Source of the DNA: Nansenia antarctica
Taxonomy: Eukaryota; Chordata; Actinopteri; Argentiniformes; Microstomatidae
Length of the DNA stretch: 64,000 nucleotides
Assembly (NCBI GenBank): GCA_963989245.1
Contig: OZ022340.1
Location: 34,279,710 to 34,343,709 of the forward strand
Reading direction: 5' to 3'
The position numbers and the translations under genes are program-made. A model generated the notes under the pieces. It had not been told where the DNA came from. It ran no database searches and worked only from the letters and a program-made list of their open reading frames with translations. This document shows, one piece after another, positions 53,377 through 63,386 of the stretch (its first letter is position 1; each line of letters starts with the position of its first letter).

Positions 53377-55557
53377 GTTCGGGCCGGAGGTCCCAAAGTC
53401 TAAAATTAGTACCCCGGCCCACTTAGGAGACCATCTTTCGGCGGGTCAGCGAGCGGACGTGGCCGAGTTACAACAGAAGTTCGCTGACGTGTTTTCCCCC
53501 CTACCCGGGCGCACCACGCTGATAGAACACCACATAGATACGCAACCGGGCGTTACGGTGCGTACACGGCCGTATAGGCTGCCGGCTCACAAACGCGACG
53601 TGGTGAGCCGGGAATTGGAGGCAATGCTGGAACTGGGCGTGGTAGAAGAGTCCCACAGTGACTGGTGCAGCCCTATTGTGACCAAGCGAGATGGGGCTGT
53701 ACGGTTCTGTGTGGACTACCGACGGGTGAACGCGGTGTCTAAATTCGATGCCTATCCGATGCCCAGGGTCGACGAGCTCTTGGACCGGCTTGGCGCGGCA
53801 AAATGTTATACGACCCTGGACTGTACGAAGGGATACTGGCAGATTCCGCTGTCGCCAGGGTCCCGCGAGATAACGGCGTTCTCCACCCCGCGCGGTCTAT
53901 ACCAATTCACCGCGCTGCCGTTCGGGTTGTTCGGGGCCCCGGCTACGTTCCAGCGGCTCATGGATCGTATCCTGCGGCCGCACGCTGCATATGCGGCGGC
54001 CTACCTCGACGACATCGTGATCTACAGCGATACGTGGCCGCAGCATATGCAGCGGGTAGCGGCCGTGCTGCAGTCGCTGGGGCGGGCGGGGCTCACGGCC
54101 AACCCAGCGAAGTGCGTGATCGGGCGGGGGGAGATCCGCTTTTTGGGGTACGTCCTGGGCGGTGGGGAGGTGCGACCGCAGATAGATAAAACCGCTGCGG
54201 TCGCCGCCGCCCCGCGGCCCGGGACCCGGAAGGAAGTGAGGCGGTTCCTGGGACTGGCGGGCTATTACCGGCAGTTCGTGCCAGGGTTTTTCGGAGCTGG
54301 CCAGCCCCCTGACCGACCTCACCCGGAAGGGTGCCCCAGACCCGGTCCAGTGGTCGGAGCCGTGCCAGGTGGCGTTTGAGGGTATTAAAGCTGCTCTCTG
54401 TGGAAAAACTGTCCTGTATGCTCCCGATTTTAACATCCCTTTTTCCCTGCAGACGGACGCATTGGATAGGGGGCTGGGAGCGGTGCTGACCCAGCTGGTG
54501 GAGGGGGCCGACCGCCCAGTGCTGTACCTGAGCCGCAAGTTATCGGAGCGAGAGGGCAGGTACAGCACGGTGGAGAAGGAGTGTCTGGCCATCCGGTGGG
54601 CAGTCGGCGCCCTCCGGTACTACCTGCTGGGGCGCGCGTTCACCCTCTACTCCGACCATGCTCCCCTCCAGTGGCTCCACCGTATGATGCATATGCGGCG
54701 GCCTACCTCGACGACATCGTGATCTACAGCGATACGTGGCCGCAGCATATGCAGCGGGTAGCGGCCGTGCTGCAGTCGCTGGGGCGGGCGGGGCTCACGG
54801 CCAACCCAGCGAAGTGCGTGATCGGGCGGGGGGAGATCCGCTTTTTGGGGTACGTCCTGGGCGGTGGGGAGGTGCGACCGCAGATAGATAAAACCGCTGC
54901 GGTTGCCGCCGCCCCGCGGCCCGGGACCCGGAAGGAAGTGAGGCGGTTCCTGGGACTGGCGGGCTATTACCGGCAGTTCGTGCCAGGGTTTTTTGGAGCT
55001 GGCCAGCCCCCTGACCGACCTCACCCGGAAGGGTGCCCCAGACCCGGTCCAGTGGTCGGAGCTGTGCCAGGTGGCGTTTGAGGGTATTAAAGCTGCTCTC
55101 TGTGGACAAACTGTCCTGTATGCTCCCGATTTTAACATCCCTTTTTCCCTGCAGACGGACGCATTGGATAGGGGGCTGGGAGCGGTGCTGACCCAGCTGG
55201 TGGAGGGGGCCGACCGCCCAGTGCTGTACCTGAGCCGCAAGTTATCGGAGCGAGAGGGCAGGTACAGCACGGTGGAGAAGGAGTGTCTGGCCATCCGGTG
55301 GGCGGTCGGCGCCCTCCGGTACTACCTGCTGGCGCGCGTTCACCCTCTACTCCGACCATGCTCCCCTCCAGTGGCTCCACCGTATGAAGGACTCTAACGC
55401 GAGGATCACACGCTGGTACCTCGCGCTGCAGCCCTTAAATTTTACGGTGGTGCATAGGCCGGGGGCGCAGATGGTCGTGGCCGACTTCCTCTCCCGTTCA
55501 GGGGGGGGGGGGAGTAGGTTGGCGGCCGGGCGTGCCCGGCCTTAATCTGGTGGTGGG
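53333..55557 (+). pseudogene. reverse transcriptase and RNase H of the Gmr1-like element, with a 702-bp tandem duplication
   Basis: RT motifs: VVEESHSDWCSPIV, FCVDYRRVNAVSKFDAYPMP, LPFGLFGAPATFQRLMD and the catalytic YLDDIVIYSD. RNase H follows (TDALDRGLGAVLTQL; YSTVEKECLAIRWAV; YSDHAPLQWLHRM) in a shifted frame beginning after FVPGFF. The stretch 53,987-54,688 is repeated at 54,689-55,388 with a 2-bp loss (GGGGCGCG to GGCGCG). The tail ends VHRPGAQMVVADFLSRS. The enzyme cannot be made whole. Confidence 0.88.
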
Positions 55558-55999
55558 GGTGTGTGGGGAACATGGCGCGTTTCGACCTGCAGGGGGAGCC
55601 ACAGGACGGTTGGTGAAGGGGATGGGGGCATAATTGGCACCGGCTGATGCCAATTAGGTCCTCATCAAAGCGCCCTCTTAATGTGTTGCTTTGTTTCCCC
55701 CGGGAGAGGAGTAGGACCAAGGGTGCGGAGAGCAGGAAGCGGGATCGGAACAGCAGAGAAGCAGTCACGGGAGTAATCGGAGAGAGCTGCGGAGAGCCGC
55801 GACCGAAAGGGTCGGGCAGCAGCAAACGGAGACGTTCTCCCCTGAGCGAGGCTCAGCCGAACTGTCTGCGTTCCAGTGTGCTACCTTAAATAAAACCTGT
55901 CTCTAAAACCGCCAGATCCTGTTGTCTGTCTCCCTCTGTGCCGAACCTGTTACAGATATACTAATCAACGTTCGTGGAATAACCCCCTGCCTGTCAATA

Positions 56000-56205
56000 C
56001 TTTTTTTTCTTTTTTCTGAGTGGGGCAGTCCCACTCATATTTTTCCTTTTATTGACAGATATAGTAGAGATTTAGACAGGAAGGATGGGTGAGAGAGAGA
56101 GGAGGGATGACATGCAGGACACGTCCACGGCCGGAATCGAACCGGGAACCCTGCAGTTACATGGTCGACGCTTAACCCAGTACGCCACCTAAACGCCACC
56201 TGCCT
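56000..56205 (-). mobile_element. tRNA-derived SINE
   Basis: On the minus strand the 5' part (about 56,200-56,130) has a pol III B box, GGTTCGATTCC, in a tRNA-like head (GGGTTAAGCGTCGACC upstream). It is followed by a body CCTGCATGTCATCCCTCC and a (T)n-rich end. This fits a common fish SINE family. It is not a functional tRNA, since the acceptor stem does not pair. Confidence 0.7.
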
Positions 56206-57440
56206 GTCAATTCTTAATCATAAATACGGTACTAAAGGCAGAATTATTGTGGAACAACTCTGAAAATAGTTTGATTTATTGACACAGGAACCCTAAGAAA
56301 CAAAAAAAAATCTTCCTAGATTCCTAAACATAAGCAAATGTTTTTCACATGTTGTGATAGATTTACAATGTGCCCTGTATGCCATATGTGTAAAAATGTA
56401 GCAATCTTGTAACGTAACCACATGCATTATCTCCCAAAGATATCAGAATAAATGACCAGAACATGGTTTACAGTACTTTGAGTTTTCAACATGTCAGCCT
56501 ACTTTCCCCTTTTCCTTCCAACTCACTTCTTCAAACTCTGCTGAATGTTGCAATGTTCAATGCAACACAGTATGGGTTTGAAAAGGTATGGACTGGACTG
56601 TACCATAACAGTCCACAAACTTCTGCTGACGTTGTTTAACCCACCATGTGTATTCCTCCACTTACAACGCACACCTCTTTTTCTAACAAAACAACAATAC
56701 ATCCAACATGTTTGGTTCCTTAAATAAATGATATATGCATATTTTTCAAAATGTCTTAATAAAACTTAAAGATGAGATAAAAGTTGCAAATCTAAAAAGT
56801 GATGTTAAAGTAATTTTCTTGCACATACTTTATCTTGCTGCCCTTTTATTTTTCAAATCATCAGGATTCAATCATAGTGCCATTACACAGTGTATAGCAC
56901 TGCATTGTTTTTAAGTAGGCCACAATTCTAACAGACACCCTTGCATATAGTTTAAGTAAAAGGTACTACAAATATATTTGTTCAAAATCCAGTTCAAGGG
57001 TAAATCATTCTGGTGAAAATAGTCCCAAATATTTTCAACAGATATTGTCAACATGTTTCTAGCTAAAATTAGAAAAGTTTGACAAAGCAATATGTATATA
57101 TTAATTATTTTCAAGCTATTGTAAGCACAAAAAGACAAACTTATAAGAGGATTCACACTACTGTATTTGGTAATGTCTTCATATTTGTTTTCCCTTTTTT
57201 CTGTACAATATTGTTTTGATTTCACATAATGTGATAGTGTATATTTTGTGTGCTCTAGATCAGACACGACACAATGTCTCCCTCATGGCAAAGACAATGT
57301 GTCTATCCAGGCAGTGCAGTTGATCTCGGTCCAACATCTTTAACGCCATGCCTTATCTTACATATCTTCCAGTATCCACACATTACGGCCCTGGAGATTG
57401 AAAATGTCTTCTCGTTTGATTTCCCACATGACACTGATTT

Positions 57441-58565
57441 CTAAATCCATACCGATGTCTTTCCTCCGTTTTTGACGATGGCCCCAGCTTTCTCTGTAGT
57501 GGCACCTTTAGGCCTGGCCCCTTGTTTTTCCTGGGCTGTGTTGACCCGGTTCTTCTCTTCCGGGCTGGTGCCCTGCTGCTCCTCCTCCTGGGCCACGTTG
57601 GTCATGTTCTGCTCGTGAGTGATGAGGCTGTTGGGGATTTTGTTGGGCTTGTCCGACTTCATGACAAGGTTGTATCCCGGGGGAGAGGCAGGAATGTTAC
57701 CGGAGAACGGGTAGCTGTACGAAGGCCGTCGGCGATCTTTGTTCCTGCGCTGGCGAAGAGTGTCCCGGAAAGTGCCGACGCCCAGGTGGAACATCTCGCA
57801 CACGTTGAGGAACAGGCAGAGGCAGCTGACCACATACATGATGAGAAGGAAGATGGTTTTCTCTGTGGGTCGCGAGATGAAGCAGTCCACCCTGTGAGGA
57901 CAGGGGACCTTATTGCACACGTACGACGGGTTGACACGGAAGCCGTAAAGAAGATACTGGCCCACCAGGAAACCGATCTCAAACACGGCTCGGGACAGCA
58001 GCTGTAGGACGTAGATCTTCATCAGTCCCTCTTGCATAATTCTTCGGCGCCCGTCGTGTTTCTGCGGTTCCCTGCTAGGGAACTTGACTACCTCGGGCTT
58101 ATTGGCCTCCTGGACCTCCAGTGTGTCCTCGTAGATCATGGGCTCGTTTTCGTCATCGTCATCCTGTTCTAGCACATCCTCCAGAGGATGTCTCTCTCTC
58201 CACCTGGTGTGCGGGGGCCTCTTCCTAAGCATGCGGTACCTCCGGCGCTCCAACTCCGAGGTGCGGGCGATCTTGTGGATGGCGTAGCCTAGGTACATGA
58301 CGGAAGGGGTGGAGATCATGATGATCTGGAAGACCCAGAAGCGGACGTGCGAGAGCGGGGCGAAGGCATCGTAGCAGACGTTGTCGCAGCCGGGCTGCTT
58401 GGTGTTGCAGGTGAACTTGGTCTGCTCGTCCGAGTAGATTGACTCGCCCCCGACCGCCGTGAGCACGATGCGGAAGATGATGAGCATCGTGAGCCACACT
58501 TTCCCCACAAAGGTGGAGTGATTGTGGATCTCTTCCAGAAGACGAGTGAGAAAGCTCCAGCTCAT
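57441..58565 (-). CDS. gjc1: connexin 45 (gap junction gamma-1)
   Basis: 374 residues from ATG 58,565 (MSWSFLTRLLEEIHNHSTF). Gap-junction channel subunit: four membrane segments, two extracellular loops with the three-cysteine patterns CNTKQPGCDNVC and CNKVPCPHRVDC. A long acidic cytoplasmic loop (EQDDDDENEP; KHDGRRRIMQEG). The C-terminus ends KTSVWI, a PDZ-binding tail as in Cx45. Loop size and YPFSGNIPASPPGYN favour gjc1 over the gjc2/gjc4 paralogues. The coding region is one exon; a splice acceptor (TTTACAG) lies about 40 bp upstream of the ATG, matching a 5' UTR intron. It is intact, with no odd codon use. On the strand opposite itih. Confidence 0.93.
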   Translation of the reverse strand: MSWSFLTRLLEEIHNHSTFVGKVWLTMLIIFRIVLTAVGGESIYSDEQTKFTCNTKQPGCDNVCYDAFAPLSHVRFWVFQIIMISTPSVMYLGYAIHKIARTSELERRRYRMLRKRPPHTRWRERHPLEDVLEQDDDDENEPMIYEDTLEVQEANKPEVVKFPSREPQKHDGRRRIMQEGLMKIYVLQLLSRAVFEIGFLVGQYLLYGFRVNPSYVCNKVPCPHRVDCFISRPTEKTIFLLIMYVVSCLCLFLNVCEMFHLGVGTFRDTLRQRRNKDRRRPSYSYPFSGNIPASPPGYNLVMKSDKPNKIPNSLITHEQNMTNVAQEEEQQGTSPEEKNRVNTAQEKQGARPKGATTEKAGAIVKNGGKTSVWI

Positions 58566-59081
58566 GGTCATAGAGGCTTGGTCATAGAGGCTTTTCAACT
58601 AGAATCTGTAAAGACACAAAGGAACAATTAGGGGATGATATGTCTTGCACAGTTGTTTTGCTAAAGCACATGCCAAACTTACTTGCCGAGGCAAACTCAG
58701 ACCTCCGATGTCTTAAATCACCCCATCCTGTCAGCAGTCAACATAATCCAATTAAATTCACACTACCACCAAGGGGCTGGACATACAAGACCTTAGAGGG
58801 AAACAGCCAAATATTGTTAAATTAAAAGCAACAAGACTACAATTAAAAAGACTACAACTAGACTACAATTTCAATCCCATGGCCCCATCTGAAATTAATC
58901 AAATGATGAACTGACAGCTCCCACTTTCTACCATGTGCAACACTGATGTCTTGCCTGACTATGAAGCCATAGTTTTTCTTTTTTCCAATACCTCATCACC
59001 AATGCAATTCTGTATGATAAGAGCATTAAAATAAGCATTTTTCGTTCAAAGTTAGGTTTTAAAATCTACAAGTACATACCG

Positions 59082-59190
59082 TACATACCGTATACCATAC
59101 TGTGTAAACATGACACTATACTGTGTAAACATGATACCATACTGTGTAAACATGATAGCATACTGTGTAAACATGATACTATACTGTGTA
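59082..59190. repeat. 21-bp tandem repeat, about 5 units
   Basis: Units of the form ATACTGTGTAAACATGATAC repeat with single-base variants. It lies in non-coding DNA between gjc1 and the next itih exon. Elsewhere 58,600-60,080 shows no gene. Confidence 0.85.
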
Positions 59191-60089
59191 AAAATGAAAT
59201 CAAGTAAAAAAGTAAAAATGTTACACTGTTGATTAATGCAATTTGGTGATCATTTGTACAAACTGTACAGTAGTAAATTAATGTAAATTCTATAAACATT
59301 CTCAATTTCTCATTGAGACAGAAATAGATAGATTTAACAAACTATTGTTAAATGATTCAATGCAAGGCAGGATATGACTGAAGGAAGGAAGGCATAATTA
59401 GATTCAGATTGTTCTCCAAGTTAAAGGAGGGTAGTGACACACCTGGGTGATCTGAGGATATGAGGCATATGGAGGGCGAGTGCAGATCTGTTGAGAGAAT
59501 CCCTATAGGTTCCCTAATGTTGACCTGCGGCTCTCTGATCATCATAGTTGACCCTGTTGAATCCAGGTTTAGATAGTCCCCAGCACTACCTTAATTTATT
59601 ACCTTTTATTTCTTTTTTTGTTTCTTTTTATTATTACTACTCAATCTTTTCAGTTTGTAAAGCGTCTTTGAGTGTCTAGAAAAGCGCTATATACACTACA
59701 AACCTCTTCTAGATGATGTCATATTAGCTGTATCTCTGATATATATATAAATATATTTTTTAAAACAGACCTCTTGCTCTATCCAGACTCCCAATCTAGC
59801 CAGAGAGCTAATATGCATGGTCTCTCAATGCATGATGATCATTCACTTACATCTATTTGCTGCAATGTAATGACAAATGTTGTTTTCCTATTCAGGGAAT
59901 ATTCTCTGATGTAAATTGATATGCAAAGACAAATATCTGAATTGTTCAAATCAGAGTTTCCTGTTTACTGCCATTGACTTACAGAGGCCCTATGAAGTCA
60001 CATAGAGTCCCCTTTAAAGGTCCATGGGAGGCATATTGGTTACATGGAGTTCCTTCAGGTTACATGGAAGCCCTAACATTGGTTACATA

Positions 60090-60526
60090 GAGTCATTTAC
60101 ATTTTTGGCATTTAGCAGACGCCTTATTCCAAAGCAACTTACAATCAATACATTTGACTAAGCAAGTGAATCATCAGTTCACCAGTTGCAGCAGGAAGAG
60201 TAATCTAGCTCAGGCCCAGGGCCATTGGCAGTCTCTGTGATGGAAGGAAAAAACTAAAAATAATGTTTGTTTTTGTTTTTATATAGACACTAGAGAAACA
60301 GTACAAGGGGGGCAGTATAAGTCTTTGGGGACACAGTATAGGGGAAGTACAGTGGAAGTATAGGGGAAAAGCGGGTGTGTCAGGAGACGCAGTGCTGGGG
60401 GGTAGTAGATGTCTCAGGAGGAGCAGTTAAGGTGTAACCTGAAGAGATGGGTCTTCAGTCTCCGATGGAAGATGGGTAGTGACTCTGCAGTTCTGACAGC
60501 CTTGGGAAGCTCATTCCAGTCCTTTA

Positions 60527-60530
<4 letters not shown>
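60090..60530. mobile_element. dispersed fish repeat (GGCATTTAGCAGACGCC type)
   Basis: It starts with TTTGGCATTTAGCAGACGCCT and ends near TTGGGAAGCTCATTCCAG, blocks seen in a common fish interspersed repeat. A related piece lies inside the solo LTR at about 38,525. No clear ends or target duplication. Confidence 0.5.

Positions 60531-60610
<80 letters not shown>
60530..60610. repeat. (TC)n microsatellite forming a splice-acceptor tract
   Basis: About 40 TC units run without a break into the AG of the itih exon acceptor at 60,611-60,612, so the polypyrimidine tract of this exon is a microsatellite. Confidence 0.95.
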
Positions 60611-60612
<2 letters not shown>

Positions 60613-60773
60613 GGACAGGTGGAGGTGTACAGTGTACAAATGGACTGTATGGTGGCTTCTCGCTTCACTCGCACGGTCATGACCTCCAGTGCTCTGAACA
60701 AGGCCAACTCTTCTCAGGAAATGATCTTCGAGGTGGACCTGCCCAAGACAGCCTTCATCACCAACTTCAGCAT
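60613..60773 (+). CDS. itih: inter-alpha-trypsin inhibitor heavy chain, VIT-domain exon
   Basis: 161-nt exon, phase 0 to phase 2, encoding GQVEVYSVQMDCMVASRF, then FEVDLPKTAFITNFSM. This is the start of the VIT domain of ITIH proteins (V-x-S-R-F, then DLPKTAFITNF is nearly invariant). The donor is GTCAGT. The acceptor is the TC microsatellite. The two visible itih exons join in phase across an intron enlarged by a hAT insertion. Confidence 0.88.
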
Positions 60774-60881
60774 GTCAGTCAGCAGCAGCCATCTCAAAAT
60801 GGCAAACTAAACTGTGTGTGTGTGTGTGTGTGTGTGTGCGCATGCGGGTGTTTTCTTTACTTGAATAACTATTGTCTTTAT

Positions 60882-62396
60882 GCAGTGTGCGAATTAAATC
60901 ACGGTGTGCGGGGGAGCCGCACATCATGCGAGGGCGACGCAACGCCACATAGCAAGCCTAAACACTGCCCTGCACAACACAACGATGCACATAGCCCTTC
61001 TCATTATAACACAGCAATCCATAGGCCTACAACACAGCAGAAGCCAAATCTATAAAAGCGGGTCTTATCTTAACACAGAAGCGACCACAGAGGCCTGGGT
61101 TCAGCTGCCTTTGCTCTACGTCCAGGAGCCCGTGATGTGGACAGGCGATGACCTGATTTAAGCCAAGATGTGACAAAGGCATTGGATCGAATCTCTCCAA
61201 TGGAGGTCCATTAAGGTCCACAAAAAGTAGTGATGAGAAGCTGGGTTTATTATCAGTCTATTGCGAGTCTTACTGTCAGTGTCATTTACAGTTTTTTAAA
61301 AGCCATCCTTTCCTTGGCTACCATATAGGCGGATCTGAACGCGATTGATGTTTCCTCTTTGCGTTGATACAGAGAATCCTGTTTGGCATTATTTCTTTTT
61401 GTCTTGTTTCTGCCAGTTCAACTGCCCTTTTGTGCGCCACACTATCCCGGTGCTTGTAGATTTTCTTACGCAAGTTGTTCTGTCTATTACTGGTTACGTC
61501 CCCGTTCATCCACTCTTCTGACAAGTGCGTTCCAACTTTATCAGTGAGGAGAAGGCTTTTGGCATCCCTGCATAGAGTACAGCCTAAGCAACTATTCTTT
61601 GAGAACAGCCACGGGAGACGTCTGGTCCAGTCACTCCACTGTTCGCTGGTCCAGCCAGCCAGAGGGAGCCCAGCATCTTCGCACCCCCCATCTCCAGCAA
61701 CAGGCGGGTGGTCATCAGCATCATCATCATCATCCTCTTCCTCATCTCCTCCGACCTCTTTTTTTGTTGTCTTCCTAATATTTGTTTCCACGTTAGCTTC
61801 TTCTCTTGGCTTGTCTTGTTGTGTCTCTTCAGCCCCCACAGTAACGTTAACGTTAGCTGTCAAGTTAGCATTAGCACTAACGTTAGCTGCCTCTTCTCTC
61901 GGCTCTGTTGTAGCAGCATCAGTCCCCACGTCCGATGTGCTACCACCACCAGCTCTTCATCATTTTGTTTAGACTTCTTTAGATAGAAATCGCCCAAGGT
62001 GAGTTGCTTTCTTCTTTTCGACATCTTTTCTTCTTCTTTTCACTGTCATCAACAATGGCGCGCAGGTGACAGTTTTTTAACGCACGTAGTAAACAAGCTC
62101 GTGAGTGGGTAGTGGATGCCTGCAGACAGCGCCCCCACGCTCCGAGCAGCTCTAGGCTAGCGCGGTAAAAAAATAATAATCATGAATCATATTTTTTTAT
62201 TTTATTAATATTTTAATATTATTTTTTTCCCTTATTTTACACCTTTGAGAAAAACCATGACCAAAATAGCATTTATTTGGCTATCATATCAATATTTTAG
62301 AGCTCCCCCAAAATTTCACAAACCATGTTTCCAGGGGAGCTCATGTCACCACTAGGGGAGCTATAGCTCCCCGAGCTCCCCCTTATTTCGCACTAT
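60882..62396. mobile_element. hAT-type element in an itih intron
   Basis: Flanked by the exact 8-bp duplication GTCTTTAT (60,874-60,881; 62,397-62,404). Ends pair imperfectly (GTGTGCGAATTAAAT / ATTTCGCACTAT). It carries a minus-strand remnant of a TTF-type zinc-finger hAT protein (61,318-62,024). The intron without it would be only about 120 bp. Confidence 0.85.
61318..62024 (-). pseudogene. hAT-derived TTF-type zinc-finger protein, N-terminal remnant
   Basis: ATG at 62,024 gives MSKRRKQLTLGDFYLKKSK, the usual start of hAT/ZMYM-like proteins. A frame change near 61,960 follows. The second frame (61,929-61,318) has an acidic stretch (GGDEEEDDDDDADD) and the TTF-type finger region WLFSKNSCLGCTLCRDA...LRKKIYKHRDSVAHKRAV. 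The catalytic hAT domain is absent. Non-functional fragment. Confidence 0.7.
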
Positions 62397-62411
62397 GTCT
62401 TTATATCTCAG

Positions 62412-62516
62412 GGAGATTGAAGGACGGTCGTACATTGGTGAGGTGAAGGAGAAGGAACAAGCCAAGAAGCAGTACAAGAAAGCTGTTTCCACAGGGCAGA
62501 CTGCTGGACTGGTCAA
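62412..62516 (+). CDS. itih: inter-alpha-trypsin inhibitor heavy chain, second VIT-domain exon
   Basis: 105-nt exon entered in phase 2 and left in phase 2, encoding EIEGRSYIGEVKEKEQAKKQ then YKKAVSTGQTAGLV, the conserved ITIH VIT segment. Donor GTAAGG. A hAT insertion ends 15 bp before the exon. A 43-bp tandem duplication begins within the exon and copies its end into the intron. Later exons lie beyond the window. Confidence 0.9.
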
Positions 62517-62548
62517 GTAAGGAAGCTGTTTCCACAGGGCAGACTCCT

Positions 62549-63093
62549 GGGGCCAGTTGTATAAACATAGATTAAGACTGGCCTTAGACTAGTCTTATAT
62601 TCTGAGTTTAGACCAGTCTAATTAAGAAATAAAAAATAAGACTGACTTATTTTGAGGTTAGAAAGCTAGCCACCTTCCCCCCTGGCTAAGCTTGATTTAA
62701 GAGCTGTGTTGCTATGGGAACGAGCTCAGGGCTAGTAGCTAGCTAACACTGTAACTCCAGCGTGGTAAACTACTTCACTGGTTAAAACTGCTAAGCAGTA
62801 TACTTTTCTCCACATTATATTCCTCCAACATACATACGTTTTCAGCAGAAGAACATTTAGTTTATCTCTCATATCTTCCGCCGCTAGGTGTAGCTGTTTT
62901 GTCCGCCATGTTTTATTTCCTGTCAAGTGTCTTATTTTACCTAGAATGCATTGCGTGACAGGCTATCTAAGTCAGTCTTACTTTAGTCACTCATAGGTGA
63001 GCCTTTTGCAACAGGAAAGTGTTAGAGTCTATAGCAAGACTGACTTAAAGTGTCTAAGTCTAAGACTGGGTCTATCTTTATGCAACCGGCCCC
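62549..63093. mobile_element. Harbinger-like MITE inside the duplicated exon segment
   Basis: Ends GGGGCCAGTTGTATAAA and TTATGCAACCGGCCCC, with internal short inverted repeats (TAAGACTGG, AGTCTTA). Flanks CTG and CAG differ at one base, as if a 3-bp CWG duplication had mutated. A related end (GGGGCCGGTTTCACAGAC) is at 47,206. No ORF. Confidence 0.7.
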
Positions 63094-63190
63094 AGGACTG
63101 GTCAAGGAAGTGAATCAGAGCAATAAGAAGAAGGAACCAGGGGAGACCAACCACAGTGTGTAAGGCACAAAGTCACAGCCACAGAGTTAG

Positions 63191-63371
63191 TGTTGTGTCC
63201 TGTTTATACCGCCAGTGGGCGCTAGTATGAAAGTGATGTATGCAATTACGGAAGTGATGTATGCACTTACGGATGTTGAGAAGAAGTGGAATAAACGTGC
63301 GAAGTGAAGAGCAGCTGCGTGTCTCCCGGTCTGATTCTTTCCTAACTACTTGCTTACTACAGAATACCACA
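63191..63371 (+). mobile_element. 5' LTR of a second LTR retrotransposon
   Basis: TGTTGTGTCC to ATACCACA, 181 bp, followed at once by a TGGCGACGAGG primer-site-like sequence and gag. Contains two AATTACGGAAGTGATG-type short repeats. The 3' LTR is outside the window. Confidence 0.75.
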
Positions 63372-63386
63372 TTTTTGGCGACGAGG

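Larger units (their letters stand above)
46265..55954 (+). mobile_element. Gmr1-like Ty3/gypsy LTR retrotransposon, with nested insertions
   Basis: Both LTRs begin TGTGTGGGGAACATGG and end CTGTTACA. The 3' LTR is 55,560-55,954 (395 bp). The 5' LTR is split into 46,265-46,385, 47,734-48,005 and 50,567-50,572 by two insertions. A primer-binding site follows at 50,574. Coding order is gag, protease, integrase, RT, RNase H. Integrase before RT is the arrangement of Gmr1-type gypsy elements. Only a 3-bp flank match (GAT) is seen, so the target duplication is unclear. Frames are broken in gag-pol, and a 702-bp duplication disrupts RT-RNase H, so the copy is dead. Confidence 0.9.

Noticed and set aside
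57522..58007. 161-codon plus-strand frame
   Set aside because: Antisense shadow of the gjc1 coding exon.
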